DNA from: Helicobacter pylori_CU
GTDB taxonomy: Bacteria > Campylobacterota > Campylobacteria > Campylobacterales > Helicobacteraceae
DNA: 64,000 bases
Direction of reading: 5' to 3'
NCBI RefSeq assembly: GCF_000259235.1
Contig: NC_017733.1
Coordinates: forward strand, 682,001 to 746,000
This document shows positions 25,278-32,783 of this stretch, in pieces. Each line of letters starts with the position of its first letter. The first letter of the stretch is position 1. The position numbers and the translations under genes are program-made. The notes beneath the pieces are model-generated. The model searched no databases and was not told where the DNA came from. It saw nothing but the letters and a program-made list of their open reading frames with translations.

Positions 25278-26593
25278 GCTTTGAGCCTTAAAACTTCTTG
25301 ATGATGGCTTTGGATATAGGGGAAAATCAAAGGCAATTCAACGCCATGCGAATTCCCGGTCAAAAGAATGCGCAAAGGTTTGAAAAAATCCTTACCCTTA
25401 AGCTGGCTCAATCGCATGGCTTCTTTTTTAAAACTTTCAAAATCCTTATACGCTTGAAAATCCATGCTTTTTAGAGCGTTAAAAAGCACTAAACAACGCT
25501 CTTTAAAATCTTCATTTTCATAAGTTTTAACAATATCCTTTGGCTCTAAAAACAACGAAATTTTTTCTTTCAATTCTAAAAGCGTGCCACATTCTTCTAC
25601 AAACAATCTTAAAAGCCCTAAAAGATTTTTATCTTTTATTGAAGTGAGTTCTAATAACTTTTCATCGTCTAAAAGCTTTAAATGCTCGTGGTTTAAGTGT
25701 TTTAAATATTTTAAATTAAAATGAGCCGGAGAACTGGAAAGATTTTCTAAACTAAACCATTCTATCGCTTCATCAAGGCTAAAAACTTCCTTAGGCACTT
25801 TATTGCCGATAGTGATGAGGTAATTCACGATCGCAACCGGTAAAAACCCTTGATTCAAGAGCCATTTCACGCTGGAGGCTTCGTCTCTTTTGCTCATCTT
25901 TTTACCGCTTACTTCATCTAAAATAATGGGCAAATGCGCATAAACAATGGGATTATTGGAGCCTAAAGCTTCTTGGATTAAGATTTGTTTAGGGGTGTTA
26001 CTCACATGATCTTCGCCTCTAATGATCAGACTGATTTCATAGAGCAAATCATCGCATGCGCAAGCGAAATTATAAGTAGGGCTTTTATCCTTTCTCAAAA
26101 GCACAAAAGAATCCAATTCATCAGGCTCAAATTTCACTTCTTTTTTAATCGCATCATTGAAAGACACCGCATGATTGGGGGCTTTCAAACGCACCACAGG
26201 GGCATGGTGCTTGTCTTTTTCTAAAGTGGCCCACTCGTCTAAATACCTGAAGGGGCGTTTTTCATTTTTGGCTTTTTCTTTTTCTTTTTCTAAAAACTCC
26301 GCGCTCGCATAACAATAAAACGCTTTATGTTCTTTCAGTAATTTTTCTGCCATTTCTCTGTGGTAATCTATGTTATGGCTTTGATACACGAGCTTGTCCC
26401 AGCTTATCCCCATAAGCTTTAAAATTTCTAAAATTTCCTGGTCTTTGCCTTCAATGTTGCGCTCTTTGTCCGTGTCCTCAATGCGAATGAGAAAGGGTTT
26501 ATGTTGCTGTTTGGCTACAATGTAATTGAAAATGGCTGCCCTTAAATTCCCTATGTGCATATCCCCTGTAGGCGAAGGCGCAAAACGAAGCAT
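25274..26593 (-). CDS. gltX: Glutamyl-tRNA synthetase 2 (charges tRNA-Gln)
   Basis: A 439-residue class I synthetase with the HIGH-type motif PSPTGDMHIGNLR (residues 7-19) and KMSKR in GKKMSKRDE. H. pylori carries two GluRS enzymes; published work assigned this locus (HP0643, GluRS2) to mischarging tRNA-Gln with glutamate for correction by GatCAB. That specificity comes from the literature and from position, not from a motif I can point to here. It is the first gene of the gltX-yggT-slt-galU-murA run. Confidence 0.93.
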   Translation of the reverse strand: MLRFAPSPTGDMHIGNLRAAIFNYIVAKQQHKPFLIRIEDTDKERNIEGKDQEILEILKLMGISWDKLVYQSHNIDYHREMAEKLLKEHKAFYCYASAEFLEKEKEKAKNEKRPFRYLDEWATLEKDKHHAPVVRLKAPNHAVSFNDAIKKEVKFEPDELDSFVLLRKDKSPTYNFACACDDLLYEISLIIRGEDHVSNTPKQILIQEALGSNNPIVYAHLPIILDEVSGKKMSKRDEASSVKWLLNQGFLPVAIVNYLITIGNKVPKEVFSLDEAIEWFSLENLSSSPAHFNLKYLKHLNHEHLKLLDDEKLLELTSIKDKNLLGLLRLFVEECGTLLELKEKISLFLEPKDIVKTYENEDFKERCLVLFNALKSMDFQAYKDFESFKKEAMRLSQLKGKDFFKPLRILLTGNSHGVELPLIFPYIQSHHQEVLRLKA

Positions 26594-26703
26594 AAAAACC
26601 CTTTATTTAAAAATAGTTTTTGATTATACCCAAAGAATACTTAATTGTGTTGTGGTAGTTCTGTTTTATCAAACATGAATGGGCATCATTTAAGAGATTA
26701 GCA

Positions 26704-26726
26704 CTTGGCTAACGCCAAGCTTTTTA
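26704..26726 (+). terminator. Hairpin with T-run, in a minus-strand region
   Basis: A perfect stem CTTGGC/GCCAAG (loop TAAC) is followed by CTTTTTAT on the plus strand, giving terminator form in the plus direction. The genes on both sides (frxA upstream, gltX downstream) are on the minus strand, where the hairpin has no U-tail. It may instead act as an RNA-stabilising 3' hairpin for frxA, or end an antisense transcript. Confidence 0.4.
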
Positions 26727-26756
26727 TGGTTGGTTATCAAAAAGCTAAAAGCGTTT

Positions 26757-27410
26757 TTATTCAATCACTTCGTAAATAACTTCTGTCTTCCAGCGCGTTT
26801 TAGGGGTGATTTCTTGGTTGCGATAACCAAAACAAGCCATTACTGATACGCCAAATTCCGCCGTATTCAGATAGCCTTTTTCCTCTAAATAAGCCTCCAC
26901 TTTTTCTTGATCATACCCTTCAATCGGGCAAGAATCAATCCCTAACATGGCCGCTGCCATCATCATGTTCGCCATTTGGATATAAGTCTGCTTGCTAGCC
27001 CAATCAAACAAAGATCGTTCGCTATTGAGTTTCATATCGTTCTCTTGGAAATTTTTGATGATTTGAGCGAACCTTGAATGAGTGTCATAATCCCTTTTTT
27101 TAACCTCATGCATCACTTTCTTAACGTAATCGCTGTCATAAGTAACGCCTTTTCGCGCAAGATAAATGACAAAATGGCTCGCCCCCTCTAAACCAAAAAG
27201 CGCCCCCCAGGCCATCGGTTTTAAATCTTCTTTCATGCGTTCATTTTTCAATAAAAGCATTTTCCATGGTTCAAGCCCGATTGAAGAAGGGGCTAATCTC
27301 CCCACTTCAACCAAAGCTTCCCAATCCTTTTGGGAAATACGACGATTAGGATCGTATTTTTTTGCAGCAAATCGTTGGTGCTGTAAAGCAACCACTTGTT
27401 CTCTGTCCAT
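26757..27410 (-). CDS. frxA: NAD(P)H-flavin nitroreductase
   Basis: A 217-residue FMN enzyme of the nitroreductase family. The N-terminal FMN-binding segment is QHQRFAAKKYDPNR, with the family blocks LAPSSIGLEPWKML and GIDSCPIEGYD, and the ending GYRNQEITPKTRWKTEVIYEVIE. FrxA reduces nitro compounds including metronidazole; with rdxA it governs drug susceptibility. Full length and in frame, so it is predicted functional, unlike the truncated alleles common in resistant isolates. It follows the dehydrogenase gene by 1 nt and is probably cotranscribed. Confidence 0.93.
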   Translation of the reverse strand: MDREQVVALQHQRFAAKKYDPNRRISQKDWEALVEVGRLAPSSIGLEPWKMLLLKNERMKEDLKPMAWGALFGLEGASHFVIYLARKGVTYDSDYVKKVMHEVKKRDYDTHSRFAQIIKNFQENDMKLNSERSLFDWASKQTYIQMANMMMAAAMLGIDSCPIEGYDQEKVEAYLEEKGYLNTAEFGVSVMACFGYRNQEITPKTRWKTEVIYEVIE

Positions 27411-27411
27411 T

Positions 27412-28269
27412 TTAATGTTCTCCTTTTTCTAAATAATGATAAACGGCTGCCATATCCATTTCGCCCAAACCGGATTTTTCCGCCTGAGAATAAAGTTCTT
27501 GCGCTTTGGATAAGAATGGCAATTGAATCGCCTCTCCTGCTTCATTGTTGGCTAAACGAATGTCTTTGAGCATGAGTTTCAAACTGAAAGCGGCCGGATA
27601 GCTATCTTGTAGCCACATGCCTTTTTTAGCTTGAAAGAGAGGCGAATTCATGCCAGATTGGCCAATAATTTGCAAAAATAACTCTGCATCAACCCCTAAA
27701 TGTTTAGCTAATAGCAAAGCTTCTGAATAAGCGACCCCCATTTGAGCCAAAAGGCTATTGATGGATAATTTAGCCCCTGCCCCTTGACCAATCTTACCCA
27801 GATAAAAGGTTTGACTCCCCAAATGCGCCAAAATAGGTTTGAGTTTAGAGATCACTTCTTCATCGCCTGCCGCTAAAATCAATAAAGCCCCGGCTTTGGC
27901 CGCACCAACCGATCCTGAAACGGGCGCTTCAAGGTAAGTTACTTGATGCTTTTGAGCGATTTCTTCTAAAGATAAGCTCTCCAAAGGAGCGATAGTGCTC
28001 ATATTCACCACGATTTTTTCAGACATCTGTTCCCAAAATTTTGGCACTAAAACAGCATCAATCGCCGTTTTATCCGAAAGCATGGTAAAAATCAGATCAA
28101 CTTTAGCGGCCAAATCTATAGGGTTAGTATAAACCGCTACGCCTTTTTCTTTTAAAGGGGCTGCTTTGCTCTCTGTTCGGTTATAAACTGATACTTTTAA
28201 ACCTGCATCGCACAAACGAGCCGCCATAGGAGTCCCCATAGCCCCAAGTCCAATCCATCCGATTTTCAT
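27412..28269 (-). CDS. NAD-binding beta-hydroxyacid dehydrogenase (3-hydroxyisobutyrate dehydrogenase family)
   Basis: A 285-residue two-domain dehydrogenase. The Rossmann motif GLGAMGTPMAARL starts at residue 7, the substrate motif EAPVSGSVGAAKAG lies near residue 116, and the catalytic Lys is in GAGAKLSIN (about 167). The family includes 3-hydroxyisobutyrate, tartronate-semialdehyde and succinic-semialdehyde reductases; the exact substrate cannot be read from the sequence. I recall the gene as strain-variable in H. pylori (present in J99, not listed in 26695). It sits between frxA and an SRPBCC remnant, which suggests an acquired cassette. Confidence 0.88.
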   Translation of the reverse strand: MKIGWIGLGAMGTPMAARLCDAGLKVSVYNRTESKAAPLKEKGVAVYTNPIDLAAKVDLIFTMLSDKTAIDAVLVPKFWEQMSEKIVVNMSTIAPLESLSLEEIAQKHQVTYLEAPVSGSVGAAKAGALLILAAGDEEVISKLKPILAHLGSQTFYLGKIGQGAGAKLSINSLLAQMGVAYSEALLLAKHLGVDAELFLQIIGQSGMNSPLFQAKKGMWLQDSYPAAFSLKLMLKDIRLANNEAGEAIQLPFLSKAQELYSQAEKSGLGEMDMAAVYHYLEKGEH

Positions 28270-28283
28270 TTAACCCTCACTTA

Positions 28284-28478
28284 TTAGCGTGAATACGCCA
28301 CTAAACCATCTAACCAAGCTTGATGGCCATTTAGCATCGCATTAGGCACAGATGCCATTAAATGTTGCACCACTTTATTAAAATCCAAACCTTTGACAAT
28401 GACTTCATTGGACACAAAATTATCAGTCTCTCCTGGTATCCATTTTTCAGGCCATTGAATCGCATTCATCGTTATCAT
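28284..28478 (-). pseudogene. Remnant of an SRPBCC (START-like) protein, internally deleted
   Basis: A 64-residue frame whose first part (NAIQWPEKWIPGETDNF, then VSNEVIVKGLDFNKVVQHL) looks like the N-terminus of a roughly 150-residue SRPBCC/polyketide-cyclase-like protein. The last part (LNGHQAWLDGLVAYSR) looks like the C-terminus of the same family. The ligand-cavity core between them is missing, as if an in-frame deletion fused the ends near residue 40. A stable folded product is unlikely. The assignment rests on remembered family patterns. It lies 14 bp upstream of the dehydrogenase and 13 bp downstream of cca. Confidence 0.5.
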
Positions 28479-28491
28479 GTTTTCTCTGTTT

Positions 28492-29700
28492 TTAATTTTT
28501 TCTGCCTATTGGCGAGTGATTTATAGCATCATTAGGTAAATAATTACCCTTAACCCATTTTATCAGCCACTCTAAAGCGTTGTTTTTAGGGTGAGCGATG
28601 ACTAAATTTAAGCATGCGTTTAAAATTTCGCCGATTTTTTGGTGCTGATAACCCAAGCTTTGAAGCGCACCGCCCTTAAGGGCTAGGTGTTCTTTTTTAA
28701 AAGGCTCGTTAGAATCAAATATTTCTTTTAACAAGCCTTTGATTTTTAAAGCGTGTTTGGGGTTTTCTAGCGCATAAAAATCTAAAGCCAGATTAAAAGG
28801 CTCTAAATCGTAATCCTTTAATAAAAACTTTAACTCTGTTTTATTATAGGTATTTAAAAAAGCTTTGTGGCATTCTTTAGCTTTTGAAAATAAAACACAA
28901 GTTTTTTTAGGGTAGCGTAAATTTTCTAAACTTTTTTGATGCTTGAAAAACCCTAACAATCTTAATTCCAAATTCAAAGGCGCGTTTTTTAAAAACCCTA
29001 AATTTTCTATTTTTTCTTGAATAACCAACTCTAAAATTTCTTGATATTCTTTAGCCACTTCATAGGCGTTTTTCCCCATAAGAAGCTTATTCAATTCGCT
29101 TTGTAAGCGCTCTTTAGAAAGGTGTTTTAACAAATCCTTACACGCAAAAACCGCTTCTTTAGTGCTTGGTGCTATCTTAAAGCCTAAAGTCGCGCTAAAT
29201 CGCAGCGCTCTTAAAATCCTTAAAGCGTCTTCAAAAAACCTCAATCGCGCTTCCCCCACGCATTCAATCGTTTGATTTTCAATCGCATTTTGCCCTTTAA
29301 AAGGATCGATCAGCCCTTTTGTAGGGCTATAAGCGATCGCATTCATGCTAAAATCGCGCCGCTTTAAATCGTCCGTTAAATGAGCGCTAAAAACCAATTC
29401 TTTAGGCTTTCGGTGTTTGATATGCCCTTTTTCCATTCTAAAAGTTGTGATTTCATAGCTTTGATGGTTTTTAAGAGCCGTGATCGTGCCATGTTTGATG
29501 CCGGTTTCTAGCACCCTAAAATGGCACTTTAAAAGAAGCTCCTTGCTTTCATTGACTAAAGCGTTTGAGGTCAAATCGTAATCTTTTGGGGTAATGCCCA
29601 TCAAACAATCGCGTACGCACCCCCCTACCAAGTAAAGCTCATAAGGGGATTTTTCATAAATATCAAACAATTCTTTTAATTCTTTTTCTAGCTCAAACAC
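28492..29700 (-). CDS. cca: CCA tRNA nucleotidyltransferase / poly(A) polymerase family protein
   Basis: A 402-residue class II nucleotidyltransferase. The head domain shows LVGGCVRDCLMG (residues 24-35) and the metal-binding D40-Y-D42, then RRDFSMNAIAYSPTKGLIDPF and the ERLQSELNKLL segment. The C-terminal half is helical and diverged. Older annotations call it poly(A) polymerase (pcnB), but the organism needs a CCA-adding enzyme and the fold does not separate the two, so CCA addition is my inference. The start codon is GTG. It is divergent from queC across 62 bp. Confidence 0.85.
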   Translation of the reverse strand: MFELEKELKELFDIYEKSPYELYLVGGCVRDCLMGITPKDYDLTSNALVNESKELLLKCHFRVLETGIKHGTITALKNHQSYEITTFRMEKGHIKHRKPKELVFSAHLTDDLKRRDFSMNAIAYSPTKGLIDPFKGQNAIENQTIECVGEARLRFFEDALRILRALRFSATLGFKIAPSTKEAVFACKDLLKHLSKERLQSELNKLLMGKNAYEVAKEYQEILELVIQEKIENLGFLKNAPLNLELRLLGFFKHQKSLENLRYPKKTCVLFSKAKECHKAFLNTYNKTELKFLLKDYDLEPFNLALDFYALENPKHALKIKGLLKEIFDSNEPFKKEHLALKGGALQSLGYQHQKIGEILNACLNLVIAHPKNNALEWLIKWVKGNYLPNDAINHSPIGRKN

Positions 29701-29762
29701 GCTTTTTACTCTTAAAATTTCTTTGTGTTATTATATCTTTTTAGAATTTTTAAGGAATTTTG

Positions 29763-30440
29763 ATGGAACAAGAAATTTGCGTGATCGGTTTTAGCGGCGG
29801 GCAAGACAGCACCACTTTAGCCGTGTGGGCGAAAAAGCGTTTTAAAAAAGTCTGTTTAGTGGGGTTTGATTACGCGCAAAAACACTCTGTGGAATTAGAA
29901 TGCGCTCAAAAAATCGCTTCTCTTTTACAACTCCCTTATGAAATCATCCCATTAGATTTTTTAGAAAATATCACCCACTCCGCGCTTTTTAAAAACTCTA
30001 GCGATTTAATAGGGCATTCGCATGCGCAAAATAAAGATTTACCCAACTCTTTTGTGCCTAATCGTAACGCTATTTTTATCACCCTTTTGCATTCTTATGC
30101 GCAAAAACTAGGGGCTAGTAACATCGCTTTAGGGGTTTCGCAAGCGGATTTTAGCGGCTATCCGGATTGTAAAGAAGATTTTATTAAAAGCATCGAGCAT
30201 GCCCTAAATTTAGGATCAAACACGGCGATTAAAATCGTAACGCCTCTAATGTTTTTAAGTAAAACGCAAGAATTTCAAATGGCTAAAGATTTGGGTGTCT
30301 TGGATTTAGTCATCAAAGAAACGCACACCTGCTATCAAGGAGAGCGAAAGATTTTGCATGCTTATGGCTATGGCTGCGATAAATGCCCGGCATGCCAATT
30401 GAGGAAAAAAGGCTTTGAAGAGTTTCAAGCCATGCTATAA
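29763..30440 (+). CDS. queC: 7-cyano-7-deazaguanine synthase
   Basis: A 225-residue ATP-dependent enzyme converting carboxydeazaguanine to preQ0 in queuosine tRNA-modification synthesis. The PP-loop SGGQDS is at residues 11-16. The C-terminal zinc-binding cysteines are in HTCYQG and CDKCPAC. I use the ATG at 29763 because AAGGA ends 6 nt upstream; the TTG one codon earlier is less likely. It is an isolated plus-strand gene between minus-strand genes, followed by a hairpin terminator. Confidence 0.95.
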   Translation: MEQEICVIGFSGGQDSTTLAVWAKKRFKKVCLVGFDYAQKHSVELECAQKIASLLQLPYEIIPLDFLENITHSALFKNSSDLIGHSHAQNKDLPNSFVPNRNAIFITLLHSYAQKLGASNIALGVSQADFSGYPDCKEDFIKSIEHALNLGSNTAIKIVTPLMFLSKTQEFQMAKDLGVLDLVIKETHTCYQGERKILHAYGYGCDKCPACQLRKKGFEEFQAML

Positions 30441-30585
30441 AAAATAATTTTTTAAAGAATGGGGTTTTTAAAACTTTGTTTTTATAATAAATTTCTTAAG
30501 AGAACAGGGGATTTTGAAATAATTCCCCCTACAACCCCTAACTAAAACCCCCAACCCAAAAAGAGCGTTTTTTTAAGAGTTTGTC

Positions 30586-30620
30586 GCTTGATTAAGATCA
30601 AGCTGTTTTATATTTTTGTT
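30586..30620 (+). terminator. Rho-independent-type terminator after queC
   Basis: A perfect 7-bp stem GCTTGAT/ATCAAGC (loop TAAG, 30586-30603) is followed by a T-rich tail (TGTTTTATATTTTTG). It lies about 145 nt after the queC stop and before the convergent oipA end. Confidence 0.6.
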
Positions 30621-30678
30621 TAAAAAATGCCTTTGAGCGTTTTTACAAAACAATCAAAGAGCGGTAAAAAGCGCATTT

Positions 30679-31607
30679 TTAATGTTTGTTTTTAAAGTTA
30701 TATGTATAGTTAAGATAAACGCTCACCACTCTTTTATAATCCAATTTATCCCCATAATCATCGCTATAGTAATTGACTTTAAACGCTGGCACTTTAACCC
30801 CCAATTCAACACTAGAACCTCCAAGATAGTTTTCATCGCCATAGCGATCAATATCGTATTCATCATTATTCCAACGAACGCCAAATTTTCCTTGTAACTG
30901 AAAAATCGTGCGGCTTTTGACTTGATTGAAAGGGGTGAGATTGTTACTTGCAAACCAAGTGCTAGCCCCTATATCCATGCCAATCACAAGCCCTGAAGAT
31001 TTTCTAAATACATGCCTTGATGCTTTTTTTAATGTATTAGCGTCTAGCGTTCTGCCGGTCATATCTTTGTAAAATATGGAGAGCCCTTTTACCCTTCGTT
31101 CAACGTATTTTTGGGACGCTCGCTTATCGTTAGTCCAATTAATGAGCAAATCCGTATTGAAACCATAGGGTAAAAAAACGATTAAACCGCTACCAGGAAC
31201 AGAACCAACGCCACCAAGTTGGTAACCGAAAAAAAGAGAGTGCCTAAACCCTATAATCCTTTTTTTACCCAAAAAATATTTATACCCCAAGCTGAGCTCA
31301 TTAAAAAGACCGCCCGACCCGCCATTTCCTGCGAATCGGTTAGCGATCTTTGTTGAATCTTTCACTTCATTTAAGGCGTTTTGTGCATCTCTTATGGCTT
31401 TTGTGTTTTGTGTTGTAGGGAATAATGAATTTTTTGCGTTATTGATCGCTTGATTTAAGGCGTTTTCTGCTGAAGCTTTTTCGCCGATGCTACCTTGTCC
31501 TTGAATATAGCTTCCTTCTCCAAAATTCAAACCTAAATAAAATCCATTCCTTTCAGCGTGGAGCCAAAACGAGAGAGAGAGAGAGTTAGTAAGAGAGCTT
31601 TTTTCAT
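30679..31607 (-). pseudogene. oipA: Outer inflammatory protein OipA (HopH), phase OFF
   Basis: A Hop-family outer-membrane porin; the mature part begins AERNGFYLGLNF and ends in the aromatic barrel signature YLNYTYNFKNKH. From the proper ATG (31605-31607) the frame reads MKKALLLTLSLSRFGSTL and stops after 24 codons, because the CT tract in the signal sequence has seven repeats. Losing one CT, or gaining two, restores a signal peptide ending SLSFWLHAE. The remaining frame is open further upstream, but its first Met coincides with the -10 region and lacks a signal peptide. The gene is otherwise intact, so it is a switched-off contingency gene. ON status is associated with inflammation. Confidence 0.93.
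31571..31585 (-). repeat. oipA: CT dinucleotide tract (seven repeats) in oipA signal sequence
   Basis: Fifteen bases of alternating CT on the coding strand (GA on the plus strand). Slipped-strand mispairing here switches oipA. By frame arithmetic from the ATG, 6 or 9 repeats are ON and 7 is OFF. Confidence 0.97.
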
Positions 31608-31646
31608 GGTTTTTCTTTGGTTTAAGATTTGATATTATTGCTAGGT

Positions 31647-31655
31647 ATTTTATCA
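31647..31655 (-). promoter_or_regulatory. oipA: oipA extended -10 candidate
   Basis: Minus-strand TGA-TAAAAT (hexamer 31647-31652) lies 40 nt upstream of the oipA ATG at 31607. It supports that ATG over the more upstream in-frame start at 31656. Confidence 0.5.
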
Positions 31656-31788
31656 TAAAAATAAGATTTTAGTGATTGGGTTTTAATGAAAAACAAAATT
31701 AAAACGAAATAACCACAAAACCACCGCTTAATGAATATTAAATCAAAAACATGTTAATCTTTAGTTATTTTTAAATTTAGGAAACCCC

Positions 31789-32241
31789 ATGCATCAAAAC
31801 AATAAAACTTTTTTACCCCACCAATCCGCTCATCTCTCTAAAATCATTCTTTTTTTAAACACCGGCTTTTTAGCCTATCTGTTAAGTGCTTGTGGGGCGA
31901 ATGTGCCTATAGAAGAAGTGTTGGTTAAAGATCCTAAAGAAACCAAAGCCCAAGAAGTCGCCAAAGAAGAAAAAGCCATCCAGCAAGAAAACGCCACTAT
32001 TGATGCGCGCACCACGCCTTTAATCAATCGTTTCACTAATTATAACGCTTATGGCTCTTTAAACGGCTTTTACAATTCAGTGGATAATCTCAATTCGCCC
32101 ATGCAAAACGGGATGTATGGAGGCTATTACATGCCTTATTATTACATGCCCTATGGTTTCATGCCTTATGGGTCAGGTCTTATGCCTTATGGGCCTTATG
32201 GGTATGGAGCGCCTGGATACTTCCCTTACGCTTTTTATTGA
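31789..32241 (+). CDS. Putative lipoprotein with Met/Pro/Tyr/Gly-rich C-terminus
   Basis: A 150-residue secreted protein. An unusually long N-region precedes a hydrophobic stretch ending in the lipobox LLSAC, with acylated Cys35, so it should be a lipoprotein. Residues 39-75 are charged (EEVLVKDPKETKAQEVAKEEK). The last 50 residues are low-complexity, with repeated MPYG and YYMP units and GYGAPGYF, resembling a flexible or adhesive surface tail. The ribosome site is AGGAAA. It is divergent from oipA. I do not recognise a family beyond Helicobacter proteins of unknown function. Confidence 0.8.
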   Translation: MHQNNKTFLPHQSAHLSKIILFLNTGFLAYLLSACGANVPIEEVLVKDPKETKAQEVAKEEKAIQQENATIDARTTPLINRFTNYNAYGSLNGFYNSVDNLNSPMQNGMYGGYYMPYYYMPYGFMPYGSGLMPYGPYGYGAPGYFPYAFY

Positions 32242-32365
32242 TTGAGTGGCTTTAGAAAGCGTGGTGGTGTTGGCGTTTTTACTCAAACACGCTTGTGTTT
32301 TCTAATGGTTATTTCTAACATGCTATGGTGGTGCGATGAAGAAAGGCTATATCAGAGGAGATCTT

Positions 32366-32779
32366 ATGCGTATAGTTAGAAATTTATTTCTTGTATCGTT
32401 TGTGGCTTATAGTAGCGTATTCGCAGCGGATTTAGAAACCGAAACCAAAAGCGACAAAAAGAGCGGTAAAAAGTTTTACAAACTCCATAAAAACCATGGA
32501 TTAAAAACCGAGGCTAAAAACGACAAAAAGCTTTATGATTTCACTAAAAATAGCGCTTTAGAAGGCGTAGATTTAGAAAAAAGCCCTAGCCTTAAAAGCC
32601 ATAAAAAAAGCGACAAAAAGTTTTACAAACAACTCGCTAAAAACAATATCGCCGAAGGGGTGAGCATGCCGATTGTGAATTTCAATAAAGCCCTGTCTTT
32701 TGGGCCTTATTTTGAAAGGACTAAAAGCAAAAAAACCCAATACATGGACGGCGGGTTGATGATGCACATCCGCTTTTAA
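32366..32779 (+). CDS. Small basic secreted protein with DKK-FY repeats, hypothetical
   Basis: A 137-residue protein with a signal peptide (MRIVRNLFLVSFVAYSSVFAAD). I start at ATG 32366 because AGAGGAG ends 5 nt upstream; an in-frame ATG at 32336 lacks a ribosome site. The mature part has three loosely repeated Lys-rich units (SDKKSGKKFYKLHKN, NDKKLYDFTKN, SDKKFYKQLAKN), then a short beta-like end (LSFGPYFERTK ... GGLMMHIRF) whose terminal Phe resembles outer-membrane proteins. Function unknown. It is convergent with hydE, 4 bp apart. Confidence 0.78.
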   Translation: MRIVRNLFLVSFVAYSSVFAADLETETKSDKKSGKKFYKLHKNHGLKTEAKNDKKLYDFTKNSALEGVDLEKSPSLKSHKKSDKKFYKQLAKNNIAEGVSMPIVNFNKALSFGPYFERTKSKKTQYMDGGLMMHIRF

Positions 32780-32783
32780 GCCC

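Noticed and set aside
31608..31656. Start of oipA at the in-frame ATG 31656 giving an intact 325-residue protein
   Set aside because: That ATG sits on the -10 region, has no ribosome site, and the resulting N-terminus is not a signal peptide. The conserved MKKALLLT start is out of frame, so the gene is OFF.
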